A DNA stretch of 64,000 bases from Bacteroides faecium (GCF_012113595.1 NZ_CP050831.1:4340001-4404000); one strand, 5' to 3'; shown: positions 52,426 to 60,372, counted from the first letter of the stretch. The notes: generated by a model not told the origin, from the sequence alone. Numbers and translations are program-made.

Positions 52426-53298
52426 TCAATTAAGAGCCTCTCTGCGATTAATAAAATATTGTTTCTCTGTCTCTGTTAAGAATGGCACTTGTTCTATTAA
52501 AATGCATTCTTGAATTTCATTTTCAAATGAGTATTGAATCAGTTTTCTCAGAAAATTTATCCAATTAGCAATCTTATCGTAATCGGTTGTACCTGAATGC
52601 TGGCGAAATTCTATTGTTTTATGAGAAATATAGCTTTCTGCATTTACCTTGCGATAACGTGTACCGTTTACTCTGATAATGTCTGATTTAGTCGTGCAAG
52701 CATCGTAATTAAGACCTAGAATAGACCGACAATAGCCATTATTTTGCGCTCTACGTGACACTGGCATAAATGAATCAATCACACCTTCTAACTTTTGATA
52801 GTTCTTGAAAATCTGAACAAAATGTGCATCACCAATTTTTGAAGCGTCAAAATGAATATGAAGACCAGTGGACTTATTAACCTTTGCACCGATGGCATTC
52901 AAAGAATCACAAATCATTTTCAAGCTGTTTAACCCTTGTTTACCTTTTAAGATAGGACTTACTATCTCATTACCGTTTGCCCCCTCAATAGAAGCATCAG
53001 AAACAATCTTATAGTAGTGATTATTATCTCTATGGTTATAACCCTCTGATTGAATAGCAATGTTTCTTTGCTCTACCTCTCTTATCAGAGCGTCACGTAA
53101 TACATTGTAAGTTTCACATTCAACACCAAAAGTCAAATTGTTAGCATTGAACTTGCACCCTTTCTGAACCTTGATAGAGCCTAACAACAAACTTACTTCA
53201 TAAGGCGACAAACCTAACTTTACCAATGATACAGATTTTGTCTGTTTTGACTTGTTGCTCTTTATAATCTCATCTACTTGTTCTTTTAAAGTTTTCAT
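52426..53298 (-). CDS. amidoligase (COOH-NH2 ligase) family enzyme
   Basis: 290 residues. Glutamine-synthetase/GCS-like fold of the amidoligase family: FGVECETYN (about 57-65; acidic metal ligands), HIHFDASK (TGLHIHFDAS, about 145-154), and the C-terminal TIEFRQHSGT (about 228-237; Arg for phosphate). These ATP-dependent enzymes join carboxylates to amines. In phages the family, paired with a class II GATase, has been proposed to modify proteins, but no substrate is known. Located between portal/HicAB and scaffold genes. Confidence 0.88.
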   Translation of the reverse strand: MKTLKEQVDEIIKSNKSKQTKSVSLVKLGLSPYEVSLLLGSIKVQKGCKFNANNLTFGVECETYNVLRDALIREVEQRNIAIQSEGYNHRDNNHYYKIVSDASIEGANGNEIVSPILKGKQGLNSLKMICDSLNAIGAKVNKSTGLHIHFDASKIGDAHFVQIFKNYQKLEGVIDSFMPVSRRAQNNGYCRSILGLNYDACTTKSDIIRVNGTRYRKVNAESYISHKTIEFRQHSGTTDYDKIANWINFLRKLIQYSFENEIQECILIEQVPFLTETEKQYFINRREALN

Positions 53299-53442
53299 AA
53301 TCTTATATGTTATATATTATATTATATTTTCATATTGCAAATATATGCTTTTAGTATATAATCGAGGTAATGTATAATGTTAATAATATATAATATGATA
53401 TATGTTTAAAAGCTATTTATATGCGCATAGTATATAAATAAA

Positions 53443-53450
53443 TATCTTTG
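53443..53450 (+). promoter_or_regulatory. -7 element for the XRE gene, with AT-rich repeats
   Basis: TATCTTTG matches TAnnTTTG. The 180-nt region upstream is very AT-rich, with TAGTATAT repeated near 53350, 53428 and 53472; these are likely binding sites of the encoded regulator. Confidence 0.5.
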
Positions 53451-53478
53451 TGATAGGAACATCAAAATATTATAGTAT

Positions 53479-53712
53479 ATGTTACGAGTGAAAGAAGTGT
53501 GCAAGGAGAAAGAGATTACTATCACTGAACTTGCGGAGAAGATGGGAATGGCACAAGGTAATCTCTCTAAGATGCTGAACGGAAATCCGACTGTTGAAAC
53601 ACTTTATAAAGTCTCCGAGATTCTTGGAGTCAACACCGGTGATTTGTTTGAGAAGGAAATAGGGCTTACTTGCCCGAAGTGTGGTACAAGACTTAAATTA
53701 GTTGAGGAGTAA
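53479..53712 (+). CDS. XRE-family regulator with C-terminal zinc ribbon
   Basis: 77 residues. HTH_XRE in residues 5-60 (ITITELAEKMGMAQGNLSKMLNGNPTVETLYKVSEIL, with the helix-turn-helix around TELAEKMGMAQGNLSKM), followed by a CPKCGTR half zinc knuckle. It is a close paralogue of the regulator at 62578: same MLRV(K/Q)E(V/I)CK start, GNPT turn and CPxCG tail. It is inverted relative to the late genes and flanked by a promoter and a bidirectional terminator, so it is probably an independent regulatory moron. Confidence 0.9.
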   Translation: MLRVKEVCKEKEITITELAEKMGMAQGNLSKMLNGNPTVETLYKVSEILGVNTGDLFEKEIGLTCPKCGTRLKLVEE

Positions 53713-53720
53713 AAAATTAA

Positions 53721-53757
53721 AAAGCCGTGAACCCATATAGGAACACGGCTTTCATTT
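53721..53757. terminator. bidirectional terminator between XRE and HicB
   Basis: Stem AAAGCCGTG / CACGGCTTT with 14-nt loop, T-rich on both sides; between two convergent genes. Confidence 0.8.
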
Positions 53758-53777
53758 TGAATTTAAAAGCTTTGAAT

Positions 53778-54185
53778 TTATAAAGTAGCAGATTGTAATT
53801 CCGCTCCGATATTCTTTATAGTATCGAGAATCTTCTTTGTGGTTGATTCTCCAGCGAATGCCAATCCATTTTTGTACTGGCGCATCTTTGATTCGTTTAT
53901 TCCCGCCTTCTTGGCAAACTGGCTTACATTAATCCAGTCAAAATAATTAAAGAATGACTGGAGGTCATACTTGAATGTTACATCAATTGCTTCAACTCCA
54001 CTAGGAAGAACTTTACCTTCTTCGGCTATCATCTCCTTTGCTTCTTTAATACTTTCAAAGAAATCAGCCTTCGCCTCTTCCACGCTTGAACCATATCCAC
54101 CCAATCCATGATTAAGTAACATATCATTCGAATAGATGGAGTATAAACCATCTGCTCCCTTTTCAATAATAGCAAGTATCTTCAT
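53778..54185 (-). CDS. hicB: HicB-family antitoxin
   Basis: 135 residues. N-terminal partial RNase H-like HicB fold (ILAIIEKGADGLYSIYS, then GYGSSVEEAKADFFESIKEA) and C-terminal HTH-like segment (WINVSQFAKKAGINESKMRQYKNG) for operator binding. It neutralises HicA and represses the module. 71 nt after hicA. Confidence 0.9.
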   Translation of the reverse strand: MKILAIIEKGADGLYSIYSNDMLLNHGLGGYGSSVEEAKADFFESIKEAKEMIAEEGKVLPSGVEAIDVTFKYDLQSFFNYFDWINVSQFAKKAGINESKMRQYKNGLAFAGESTTKKILDTIKNIGAELQSATL

Positions 54186-54256
54186 GACTCTTCGTTTTTA
54201 TTTGAAATTTAAAAGCTCTGAAATATGGGTTCTCATAGGGTAGTGAGTGGCAGGGA

Positions 54257-54439
54257 TTAAATCCCCGCCATCTCTTTAATGCTTTTCAGCGTGCCATCTC
54301 TCAACTCTTGGCTACCATGTCTTGATACTGGAAAAGTCTGTTTGGTTATCGGACTATACCAAATATCATGATTAGCACCATGACGATGAATAAAACAGCC
54401 AGCCTTCGTTAGCACCCTCACTAACTCTGATACTTTCAT
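54257..54439 (-). CDS. hicA: HicA-family toxin (mRNA interferase)
   Basis: 60 residues with the HicA double-stranded-RNA-binding fold: helix VSELVRVLTKAGC, strand with FIHRHGANHDIWYSP (catalytic His) and TFPVSRHGSQELRDGTLKSIKEM. It cleaves mRNA when freed from HicB. Preceded by a promoter and twin operators. Confidence 0.92.
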   Translation of the reverse strand: MKVSELVRVLTKAGCFIHRHGANHDIWYSPITKQTFPVSRHGSQELRDGTLKSIKEMAGI

Positions 54440-54466
54440 AATTTCAATGAGCTTTTAAATTCAACA

Positions 54467-54531
54467 CAAAGATAACGTTTTTGTTACTATTGTGCAAGTG
54501 TATTGCATATAAAAATAACGTTTTTGTTACT
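54467..54531 (-). promoter_or_regulatory. hicAB promoter and twin operators
   Basis: On the minus strand, CTTG (54495-54498) and TATCTTTG (54467-54474) form a -33/-7 promoter with a 20-nt spacer. Two exact copies of ATAACGTTTTTGTTACT (54472-54488 and 54515-54531, plus strand), each holding TAAC-N6-GTTA, overlap the -7 and lie upstream of -33. Centre spacing of 43 bp, about four helical turns, suits cooperative HicB binding. Confidence 0.7.
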
Positions 54532-54586
54532 TTTAACAAAGTGGTAGCGGAAATCCTATCGAGTCACCGCTATCCCAAAGGAGAGC

Positions 54587-54631
54587 TTAACAGCCCTTAC
54601 CCTTTTTCTTTGAACCTTTTTTCTTTCCCAT
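54587..54631 (-). CDS. 14-residue Lys/Gly-rich microprotein candidate
   Basis: ATG at 54631, peptide MGKKKGSKKKGKGC, stop at 54587-54589. Located between portal stop and hicA promoter. An ATG start, extreme basic composition and a terminal Cys stand out, but its small size means translation is uncertain. Confidence 0.35.
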   Translation of the reverse strand: MGKKKGSKKKGKGC

Positions 54632-54687
54632 GATTAAAATGTTCTATTTTTCATGTACTAAAATTATAACCCTCGTGATTTTTCTGA

Positions 54688-56181
54688 CTACGAAGCATTT
54701 TTCTGTCCTATTTCTCCGGTTTTAGTATTTTTAGTTGCCTGTTCTTCCTCGATTTCTTTCAACTCTTCATCAATTCTATCAGCATTTCCAGCAAACATAA
54801 TCCCCTCACGCCTGGACCATACTCCACCACTGACAGCAGAAACAGCAGTAGTAACCTTGTCATTCAAATCATCAATCATATATGGAACCAAATCTGTTTC
54901 AATGTCGATGGTTTGGGATGCCTTACTAAACTCGGATGGATTGATAGCCCCTAAAGCGGAAACTATGAAATTTACACGTCTTTGCATAAACTCGCCTATT
55001 ACCTCAGCATGATTTTCGACTGCCATATGCGCTCCCATAAACATGAAACGAAAAGCTGTACCGGAAGCCTTGCCAATACCTTTTAGTGTCTCAAAAGAAA
55101 TGCGTGGAGTGTTTGACATATCATATGCCATGTTGGTAAGGGTTTCGGCTTCAAATTTAATCGTATCTGGAACTTGGTCCCATGTCAGATACCGCGCACC
55201 GGCTCCTTCTCCTTCCAGTTTTACTGTTCTATCTTTTGTCTTGCCTGTGAATCCGATTACCTCACCAATCAATTCCAAAATGGGAAAGAAATGATAATCT
55301 ATACAATCGGCATAGTTAGAAAGAAGTTTCTCCAACCTTACCCGGAAGGTATTAATCTTCGTACAGTATGCTTCGGGGCGATAAGCGTAATCTACAGGAA
55401 GCTTTGGGAATCCATGAGCGAAAGTTGTTCTTTCCTCATAACCCTTGGATAAATCCCACTGGTAAACCATCTTGTCCGTAATAGTCATAAAGCAGATAAT
55501 TTCCGAATCATCCATGAGCCTTTTCTTGTACTCACGGGAGAAAGCTATCATCTTACCTTCATCGTTGAAAAACGGATAAAGTTTATCACCTCGGAATGGT
55601 GACCATAACACGCTTTTCAACTTCTTGGTAGGTTTTACCTTGCCTCCAAAGGTAGTCTTAACCTTTTTCCAGAACTTTGCCCAAAACGAATCATCATCGG
55701 TCGCATACCAATACTCGGCTACCTCTTGCTCGGATAACCAGGAACGAACTATTTTTTTGTTCTGATACTTGATTTTATTGGACTTGAATACAGCCTTGAC
55801 AGCATCCAGCAGCTTCTTTTCATCATCATCTGTTGGAGTACAATCTATTGAAGGTTCGGTGCCTACAGTGAAAGCCGTTTGAATGTTCACGATGTCCTGC
55901 TCCAGGGGTATGGAGATACGGTTCACCGGTTCGGTCTTGTATTGCGCTTCAATCTCGTAGGTCTTGCCGGTCTTTTCATCGAAAACCTTCTCTGCTTCCT
56001 TTTCAAGCACTTTTCTATCCGGATACCTCTCTTTATCCACCATGATTTCGTGGCGCTCCGGATTCCAGTCGTCCCACAATTTGCAACGGTCAGGAAGCTC
56101 GGTTTTTCTACCTTTCTTCAAGTAGCTTATTTTCTGCCCGATGTCAGGCAATGCTAATATTTCTTCAAGCGTTAATGGCAT
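54688..56181 (-). CDS. portal protein (SPP1 gp6-like)
   Basis: 497 residues. Order and features fit portal proteins: N-terminal helices and a clip region, the VNIQTAFTVGTEPSIDC segment (about 92), DKMVYQWDL and a long helical C-terminal part (RVRLEKLLSNYADCIDYHFFPILELIG, then ASGTAFRFMFMGAHMAVENHAEVIG). Ends with a Lys/Thr-rich tail. It follows the large terminase by 11 nt. Confidence 0.88.
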   Translation of the reverse strand: MPLTLEEILALPDIGQKISYLKKGRKTELPDRCKLWDDWNPERHEIMVDKERYPDRKVLEKEAEKVFDEKTGKTYEIEAQYKTEPVNRISIPLEQDIVNIQTAFTVGTEPSIDCTPTDDDEKKLLDAVKAVFKSNKIKYQNKKIVRSWLSEQEVAEYWYATDDDSFWAKFWKKVKTTFGGKVKPTKKLKSVLWSPFRGDKLYPFFNDEGKMIAFSREYKKRLMDDSEIICFMTITDKMVYQWDLSKGYEERTTFAHGFPKLPVDYAYRPEAYCTKINTFRVRLEKLLSNYADCIDYHFFPILELIGEVIGFTGKTKDRTVKLEGEGAGARYLTWDQVPDTIKFEAETLTNMAYDMSNTPRISFETLKGIGKASGTAFRFMFMGAHMAVENHAEVIGEFMQRRVNFIVSALGAINPSEFSKASQTIDIETDLVPYMIDDLNDKVTTAVSAVSGGVWSRREGIMFAGNADRIDEELKEIEEEQATKNTKTGEIGQKNAS

Positions 56182-56192
56182 AATCTATATTT

Positions 56193-57461
56193 TTAGTGTG
56201 TGAATATTCCAGTTAAATCTTTCGGCTTCTGAATCTTTCCCAGAAGCTCACCCAAAACATAATAACGGGCAGCATCTATCCCGTGGTTGTCATGGTCTTC
56301 GGGGTCATTGATATACTTTCCATCCTTGTCCTTCGCCCACACATACTTTCGGAACTCGCTTTGTAAGTTATACGAATGCTTGGTTATGTATATCTCCATG
56401 CCCTGCATCTTATCAATACCTGCGCTAATGGAGCCTGCACCTTTTTCCACCGCATATATCTTGATACCTCCGTTATGTATTTCTTGAATCAAACGAGGGT
56501 CTGCGCTATCGGCAATAACCTTCAATCCCCACGGTCGAAGCGTTTTGATAATATCAGAAGAAAGCAATCCAGTACGGTAATCCACTTCATCCAAGTAAAG
56601 GGCGTTATCAACGATACCACAACGAATGGAAGCGGACGGGTCATGTGTATAACCGAAGTCTTGCCCGAAAGCCACCTTCTTTGCCCAAACCGGGAACTCA
56701 TCAACAATGCCCCACTTCTTGAACACAGCACCTTCCGCAACGTCAGCCCAGCGACCGATAACCACATGAGCATACTTTTCGGGATTGCTCACCTTCATAT
56801 CCTCAACCTCTTTCAGGAACTCCGGTGAAAGGTTCTCTAAGTTATCCAGATAGGTAGTATGAATATGAAGTACGTTCGGATGAGTGGAGATTTGAACCTG
56901 TACACCGTCAATCTCTACCAACTTGTTAGTTTTCTCAATGTACTTCTTATAGATGAAGTGATTGGAGTCGCACGGATTCATTATGATAATAATCCGGTTC
57001 TGAATACCTTTTTTACGAATGGAGAGCATTATCTTGTCGAACTCTTCTTCATTGGTCCACTCTTCCGCTTCATCGCAGACAAAAGTAGTGATACCTTGAA
57101 TAGACTTCAATTTTGCCGTCTGATTTCCAGATGAAGTCTTGATACCACGGAACATGATACGGCTTTTAGTCATCTTGTTGACTATATCCGTCTTGGTGGT
57201 CTTGAAATATTTAGTTGTCCCGTCTAACTCTATCTTCTCCATCATTTCGGGGATGATAGACATACCGGCAGAAACCATCGTGTAACGAGTATAGAGTATT
57301 TGATGGACTATTTTTTCGGCTTCCGTCATTTCAAAGGTCAGCCGTTCGATAAAAGTGGAAGCATTGAAGGACTTGCCGGAACCACGACCACCGGTGATAA
57401 GGATAATGAATTTCTCATTATCGGTGTACAGAGGGTGGTATATCGCCTGGGGTTCTATCAT
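56193..57461 (-). CDS. terL: terminase large subunit (PBSX family)
   Basis: 422 residues. Walker A is LITGGRGSGKSFNAS (about 22-36), Walker B is FVCDEAEEW (about 131-139, with the catalytic Glu), coupling motif near NPCDSNHF. Nuclease domain: GQDFGYTHDPSA (about 275) and IADSADPRLIQE (about 322), then HDNHGIDAARY. Overlaps the small-subunit gene by 4 nt. It translocates and cuts concatemeric DNA during head filling. Confidence 0.95.
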   Translation of the reverse strand: MIEPQAIYHPLYTDNEKFIILITGGRGSGKSFNASTFIERLTFEMTEAEKIVHQILYTRYTMVSAGMSIIPEMMEKIELDGTTKYFKTTKTDIVNKMTKSRIMFRGIKTSSGNQTAKLKSIQGITTFVCDEAEEWTNEEEFDKIMLSIRKKGIQNRIIIIMNPCDSNHFIYKKYIEKTNKLVEIDGVQVQISTHPNVLHIHTTYLDNLENLSPEFLKEVEDMKVSNPEKYAHVVIGRWADVAEGAVFKKWGIVDEFPVWAKKVAFGQDFGYTHDPSASIRCGIVDNALYLDEVDYRTGLLSSDIIKTLRPWGLKVIADSADPRLIQEIHNGGIKIYAVEKGAGSISAGIDKMQGMEIYITKHSYNLQSEFRKYVWAKDKDGKYINDPEDHDNHGIDAARYYVLGELLGKIQKPKDLTGIFTH

Positions 57462-58024
57462 TTCAGTTTGTCTTTAATCCATGAATCAATACTGATACCG
57501 TGGTTTATGTCGGTAGGAATGTCAGCTTCTTCGTCAAGCTTACGCTCTGTTTTCTTCCAGTCTTCATCATAGTGGTACAGAATAACTGATTGAGCCTGTA
57601 AACTCGGAGCAAGTTCGCTTATTGTTTCTTGAACAATGGATTTATCGGTAAGTGTTACCCATCCAGTCCCACCACAATCTGGACATTTTTCATCTTCTCC
57701 CATACAATGACATTTCTCTTGAATGAATCTACGGGTTTCACTCTTAACCTTAACTCCCCCCATAGCCATTGCAAGGTATTTTGCCCTTACGGCTGCAGTA
57801 ATCGTTGCCCGCCCACGCACTAATACTTCACTTAATTCTTTGTATTGCCCTTTCTTCTCACAGAACTTTTGTGGTGACAATCCAATAGCCAAAGCTATTT
57901 CCTTATCCGTGAATCCCTTTTGGGCATACTTTTCTATGAGAGAAAGAAAGTCTTCGCTTGTATAATCAAACTTAGGCTTTCTTCCTCCACGACCTTTTAT
58001 ATTTTGAGATTCACTATTGCTCAT
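57458..58024 (-). CDS. terminase small subunit-like protein with zinc cluster
   Basis: 188 residues. An N-terminal HTH (KYAQKGFTDKEIALAIGLSPQKFCEKK), then EVLVRGRATITAAVRAKYLAMA, and a DnaJ-like Cys motif (CHCMGEDEKCPDCGGTG, four Cys) that could bind zinc. The HTH and position in front of terL indicate the DNA-recognition subunit; the zinc cluster is an unusual addition. Starts just after the stop of the GLSNG-family ORF at 58030. Confidence 0.82.
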   Translation of the reverse strand: MSNSESQNIKGRGGRKPKFDYTSEDFLSLIEKYAQKGFTDKEIALAIGLSPQKFCEKKGQYKELSEVLVRGRATITAAVRAKYLAMAMGGVKVKSETRRFIQEKCHCMGEDEKCPDCGGTGWVTLTDKSIVQETISELAPSLQAQSVILYHYDEDWKKTERKLDEEADIPTDINHGISIDSWIKDKLK

Positions 58025-58029
58025 ATCAC

Positions 58030-58275
58030 TTATCCATTACTTAAACCTCTACTTGCAGATGTGTAGCCTTTTCTATCTCTAAAATTAGGATAAGAAAGCA
58101 ACGAAGAATCTACTTTTAGGTTTTTTGCCAATCTTTGAGTTACATTTCTACCTGCACGTGTGATACGCTGATTGTTTGCAATATTTCTTGCAATATTTCT
58201 GCCTGTGGCATAGGTTCTTCTCAACCTCTTTGTTGTTGCAAGGATTTCACTAAAACTTCTCTGTCTTTTTTTAAC
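58030..58275 (-). CDS. GLSNG-family short Arg-rich protein D (putative GTT start)
   Basis: 81 residues if read from GTT at 58273-58275: VKKRQRSF then helical, Arg/Asn-rich sequence (RNIARNIANNQRITRAGRN) and C-terminal GLSNG. An in-frame TGA directly precedes the GTT. GGAGG lies 8 nt upstream of GTT. A TTG at 58222-58224 is an alternative start. Shares the element GCTGAGTT and the C-terminal tail with the three ORFs upstream. Between the ParB-like gene and the terminase. Function unknown. Confidence 0.6.
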   Translation of the reverse strand, partial: VKKRQRSFSEILATTKRLRRTYATGRNIARNIANNQRITRAGRNVTQRLAKNLKVDSSLLSYPNFRDRKGYTSASRGLSNG

Positions 58276-58301
58276 TCAGCTTTCCTCCAAATTTTTAATT
58301 A

Positions 58302-59051
58302 TTAATCTATCCTTTCTACTTGGCCATCAAACACCTCTCCCTTGATAAACTTCATGTCCGGCTCATAACCGAACCGTTCACAGAAAGCAGCTTTTGCTTC
58401 ATAGGTATCAAAGGATAGCATCACATAAGCATCCATATCCTCGGCTTGCTTCTGTGCATTCTCCTTTACCTGTTGTTTGACATCTTTCATGTGGGCTACC
58501 TTTTCGGCACGCTCTAATTGCTTGGCGGCTTTATCTGCTTCCTTCTGTTCGATGACGGGTGTCATCATATCTGACAAAGCATTAGCCAAAGAGTTTTCTT
58601 CTTCGGTTTGTAATAGGTAATCAACACCAATCATGTTTAGGTCGGCATCGGTCAAGCCCGCGTCTTTCCAATCAATGTCAGGAACAATCTGTGCAAGAGC
58701 ATCAAAATCCCAAGTACCTTGTGCGTTTGGGTTATTCATCAGAATATTTAATTCCTTCTCCTGTTTTTCGTCCACATCAATTACGTCGACTCGGATGCGG
58801 TAGTCGTTATCGGGGAACTTCTGCAACTCATCCATGACAGACAAACGTTGGTGTCCACTAACTACGGTTAACCCGGTTCGCTTGTTCACGACAATTCCAC
58901 CGACTAACCCGAATTTCTTGATACCACGTTTTAATGTCTTTCGTGATTCATCGGAAAGTTTTCGGGGATTATAATTTGCAAAGTGAATGGCAGAACGATT
59001 TAGTTCTACCGATTCACTTTTGATATACTTTGAAAGCTCCATGTTATCCAT
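58302..59051 (-). CDS. ParB-like nuclease-domain protein (IbrB-like)
   Basis: 249 residues. N-terminal ParB/sulfiredoxin domain: NYNPRKLSDE, LVGGIVVNKRTGLTVVSGHQR (about 48-68, with the GHQR version of the ParB motif) and VIDVDEKQEKELNI. C-terminal half is helical and charged. With the PAPS-reductase-family gene upstream it resembles the IbrA/IbrB pair of E. coli prophages. Its ATG overlaps the end of ORF C by 8 nt. Confidence 0.85.
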   Translation of the reverse strand: MDNMELSKYIKSESVELNRSAIHFANYNPRKLSDESRKTLKRGIKKFGLVGGIVVNKRTGLTVVSGHQRLSVMDELQKFPDNDYRIRVDVIDVDEKQEKELNILMNNPNAQGTWDFDALAQIVPDIDWKDAGLTDADLNMIGVDYLLQTEEENSLANALSDMMTPVIEQKEADKAAKQLERAEKVAHMKDVKQQVKENAQKQAEDMDAYVMLSFDTYEAKAAFCERFGYEPDMKFIKGEVFDGQVERID

Positions 59052-59235
59052 TGCTTAAACCTGTTGCACGATTAGCTACCTGTCTACGCGCTAGTTTTCC
59101 CATTGTGCTATTATATGCATTCACTATACTTAAGTTACGCCTTGTAAATCTCGTACCATACCGACTTTCAGCTTCTCGTTGTAATCGAGAGGCTTGAGCT
59201 GTTATTTGTGATGCTGTTTTATTTCTTCTTCTGAC
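59044..59235 (-). CDS. GLSNG-family short Arg-rich protein C (putative GTC start)
   Basis: 63 residues from GTC at 59233-59235: VRRRNKTA..., Arg-rich throughout (RREAESRYGTRFTRRN-like pattern), ending ATGLSNG. A longer frame from an ATG at 59259 adds 8 residues and overlaps ORF B by ATGA, so it is a real alternative. AAGGAG lies 9 nt before GTC. Carries the shared element GCCGAGTC (59233-59240). Confidence 0.6.
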   Translation of the reverse strand, partial: VRRRNKTASQITAQASRLQREAESRYGTRFTRRNLSIVNAYNSTMGKLARRQVANRATGLSNG

Positions 59236-59255
59236 TCGGCAATTCTCCTTTCTTA

Positions 59256-59495
59256 TCATCCATTACTTAACCCTAATCCACCACTGCGTCCTTGACGAGC
59301 AGACCTTGAATATCGTTGATAATTACTTCGATTCCCAGCATAATTTAAACGGCTTAAATTACGATACATGGCACCACCGATACTGTTAATTCTTGCCTGC
59401 CTTCCTGGATTACTGGCTGCAGCATTACTCAAACGATTAGTTTGTACGCCTATATCGGCAGCACTTTTCATTCTTCCTCTTCTTCTATTTCTGAC
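59256..59495 (-). CDS. GLSNG-family short Arg-rich protein B (putative GTC start)
   Basis: 79 residues from GTC at 59493-59495: VRNRRRGRMKSAAD..., Asn/Arg/Ser-rich, ending GLGLSNG. Alternatives: internal ATG at 59471, or an ATG at 59540 that overlaps the upstream gene by 41 nt. The shared element GCCGAGTC starts directly at the TAG stop of the PAPS-reductase-family gene. Confidence 0.6.
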   Translation of the reverse strand, partial: VRNRRRGRMKSAADIGVQTNRLSNAAASNPGRQARINSIGGAMYRNLSRLNYAGNRSNYQRYSRSARQGRSGGLGLSNG

Positions 59496-59499
59496 TCGG

Positions 59500-60174
59500 C
59501 TATTTGTTTTTATTATTATACTCAAATAAAATTCTTTCACTCATTGGAAATACCCGATAGATTCGTTGTAAATCCTGCGGATAGTTCTCTTTTAACCAAA
59601 GCATACAATCAAGATTAAAACCCACTCCTGAACTAGCTTTTAAAGAATATCTAACCGGTTCTGGCAACGCGTGTTGTCTCATGTATGCAAGAATATCCAT
59701 CTGCGTCCAATCAGCCAAAGGATAACATAAGCCGTTATTCTCATATCCATTAGCTTCATATCCTTTCAGCATCAAACGCCTATTCATGCCATCGGCTTTC
59801 TTCATTCCCAAGAATGTGTAATAAGCACCATACTTTAGCTGCATAGCTTGTACTATATCCGCAAGTTTCAGTAACTTTACTTTTGGATTAGGGACACAAT
59901 ACAGCCCACCACGAAGAATGTAAGTAAGATTCCAGTGAGGCGCTTGTACAAACTCAATCTTTGGATATTTGGCTTTTGTCCAGCCAATCCACCTGTTTAT
60001 GTGCTCCAGGTCTTTAACGAAGTACATGAACACACAAACAATCCGGTCAAACTTTGGATAGATTAAATCAAGTAAGACAAGCGAGTCTTTACCCAAGGAT
60101 AAAAACAGTAAAGCCTCATTCGATTTTACCCGAATGAGGTCTATATACCGGTTCGCTTGCTCTACCTTATTCAT
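59500..60174 (-). CDS. PAPS-reductase-family protein (IbrA-like)
   Basis: 224 residues. PP-loop LSLGKDSLVLLDLIY (about 26-40) and the family's ATP-pyrophosphatase core (FMYFVKDLEHIN, LGMKKADGMNRR, LCYPLADWTQMDILAYM). It lacks the conserved C-terminal ECGLH cysteine region of true PAPS reductases, so sulfite production is unlikely. In prophages such proteins pair with ParB-like proteins (IbrA/IbrB) and act in regulation or nucleic-acid modification. It starts 2 nt after ORF A. Confidence 0.85.
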   Translation of the reverse strand: MNKVEQANRYIDLIRVKSNEALLFLSLGKDSLVLLDLIYPKFDRIVCVFMYFVKDLEHINRWIGWTKAKYPKIEFVQAPHWNLTYILRGGLYCVPNPKVKLLKLADIVQAMQLKYGAYYTFLGMKKADGMNRRLMLKGYEANGYENNGLCYPLADWTQMDILAYMRQHALPEPVRYSLKASSGVGFNLDCMLWLKENYPQDLQRIYRVFPMSERILFEYNNKNK

Positions 60175-60176
60175 AG

Positions 60177-60347
60177 CTAACCACCTGATAATCCAAATGA
60201 AACACGAAGGTCACTGTAACGTTGTCTACGTGAACCTAACTGGGTGGCACTTGCCGTCCCCCTACGATTAGCAACTAATCTACCGCCAGCACCTGCACCA
60301 TTCATATTTCTGCGCGGTCCGGCTACTCTGTTTACTCTTCTTGCGAC
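60177..60347 (-). CDS. GLSNG-family short Arg-rich protein A (putative GTC start)
   Basis: 56 residues from GTC at 60345-60347 (VARRVNRV...), ending YSDLRVSFGLSGG; an ATG at 60305 would give a 42-residue form. An in-frame TGA immediately precedes the GTC, so no upstream start is possible. Rich in Arg, Asn, Gly and Ser; expected very basic. Element GCTGAGTC at 60345-60352. First of the four copies, between ASCH and PAPS-reductase-family genes. Confidence 0.6.
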   Translation of the reverse strand, partial: VARRVNRVAGPRRNMNGAGAGGRLVANRRGTASATQLGSRRQRYSDLRVSFGLSGG

Positions 60348-60372
60348 TCAGCAATAATTTTAAATTAAACAA

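Noticed and set aside
59500..60174. Assimilatory PAPS reductase in the prophage completing the sulfate operon
   Set aside because: The reductase cysteine motif is missing and the gene lies with a ParB-like partner in a phage, 50 kb from the operon.
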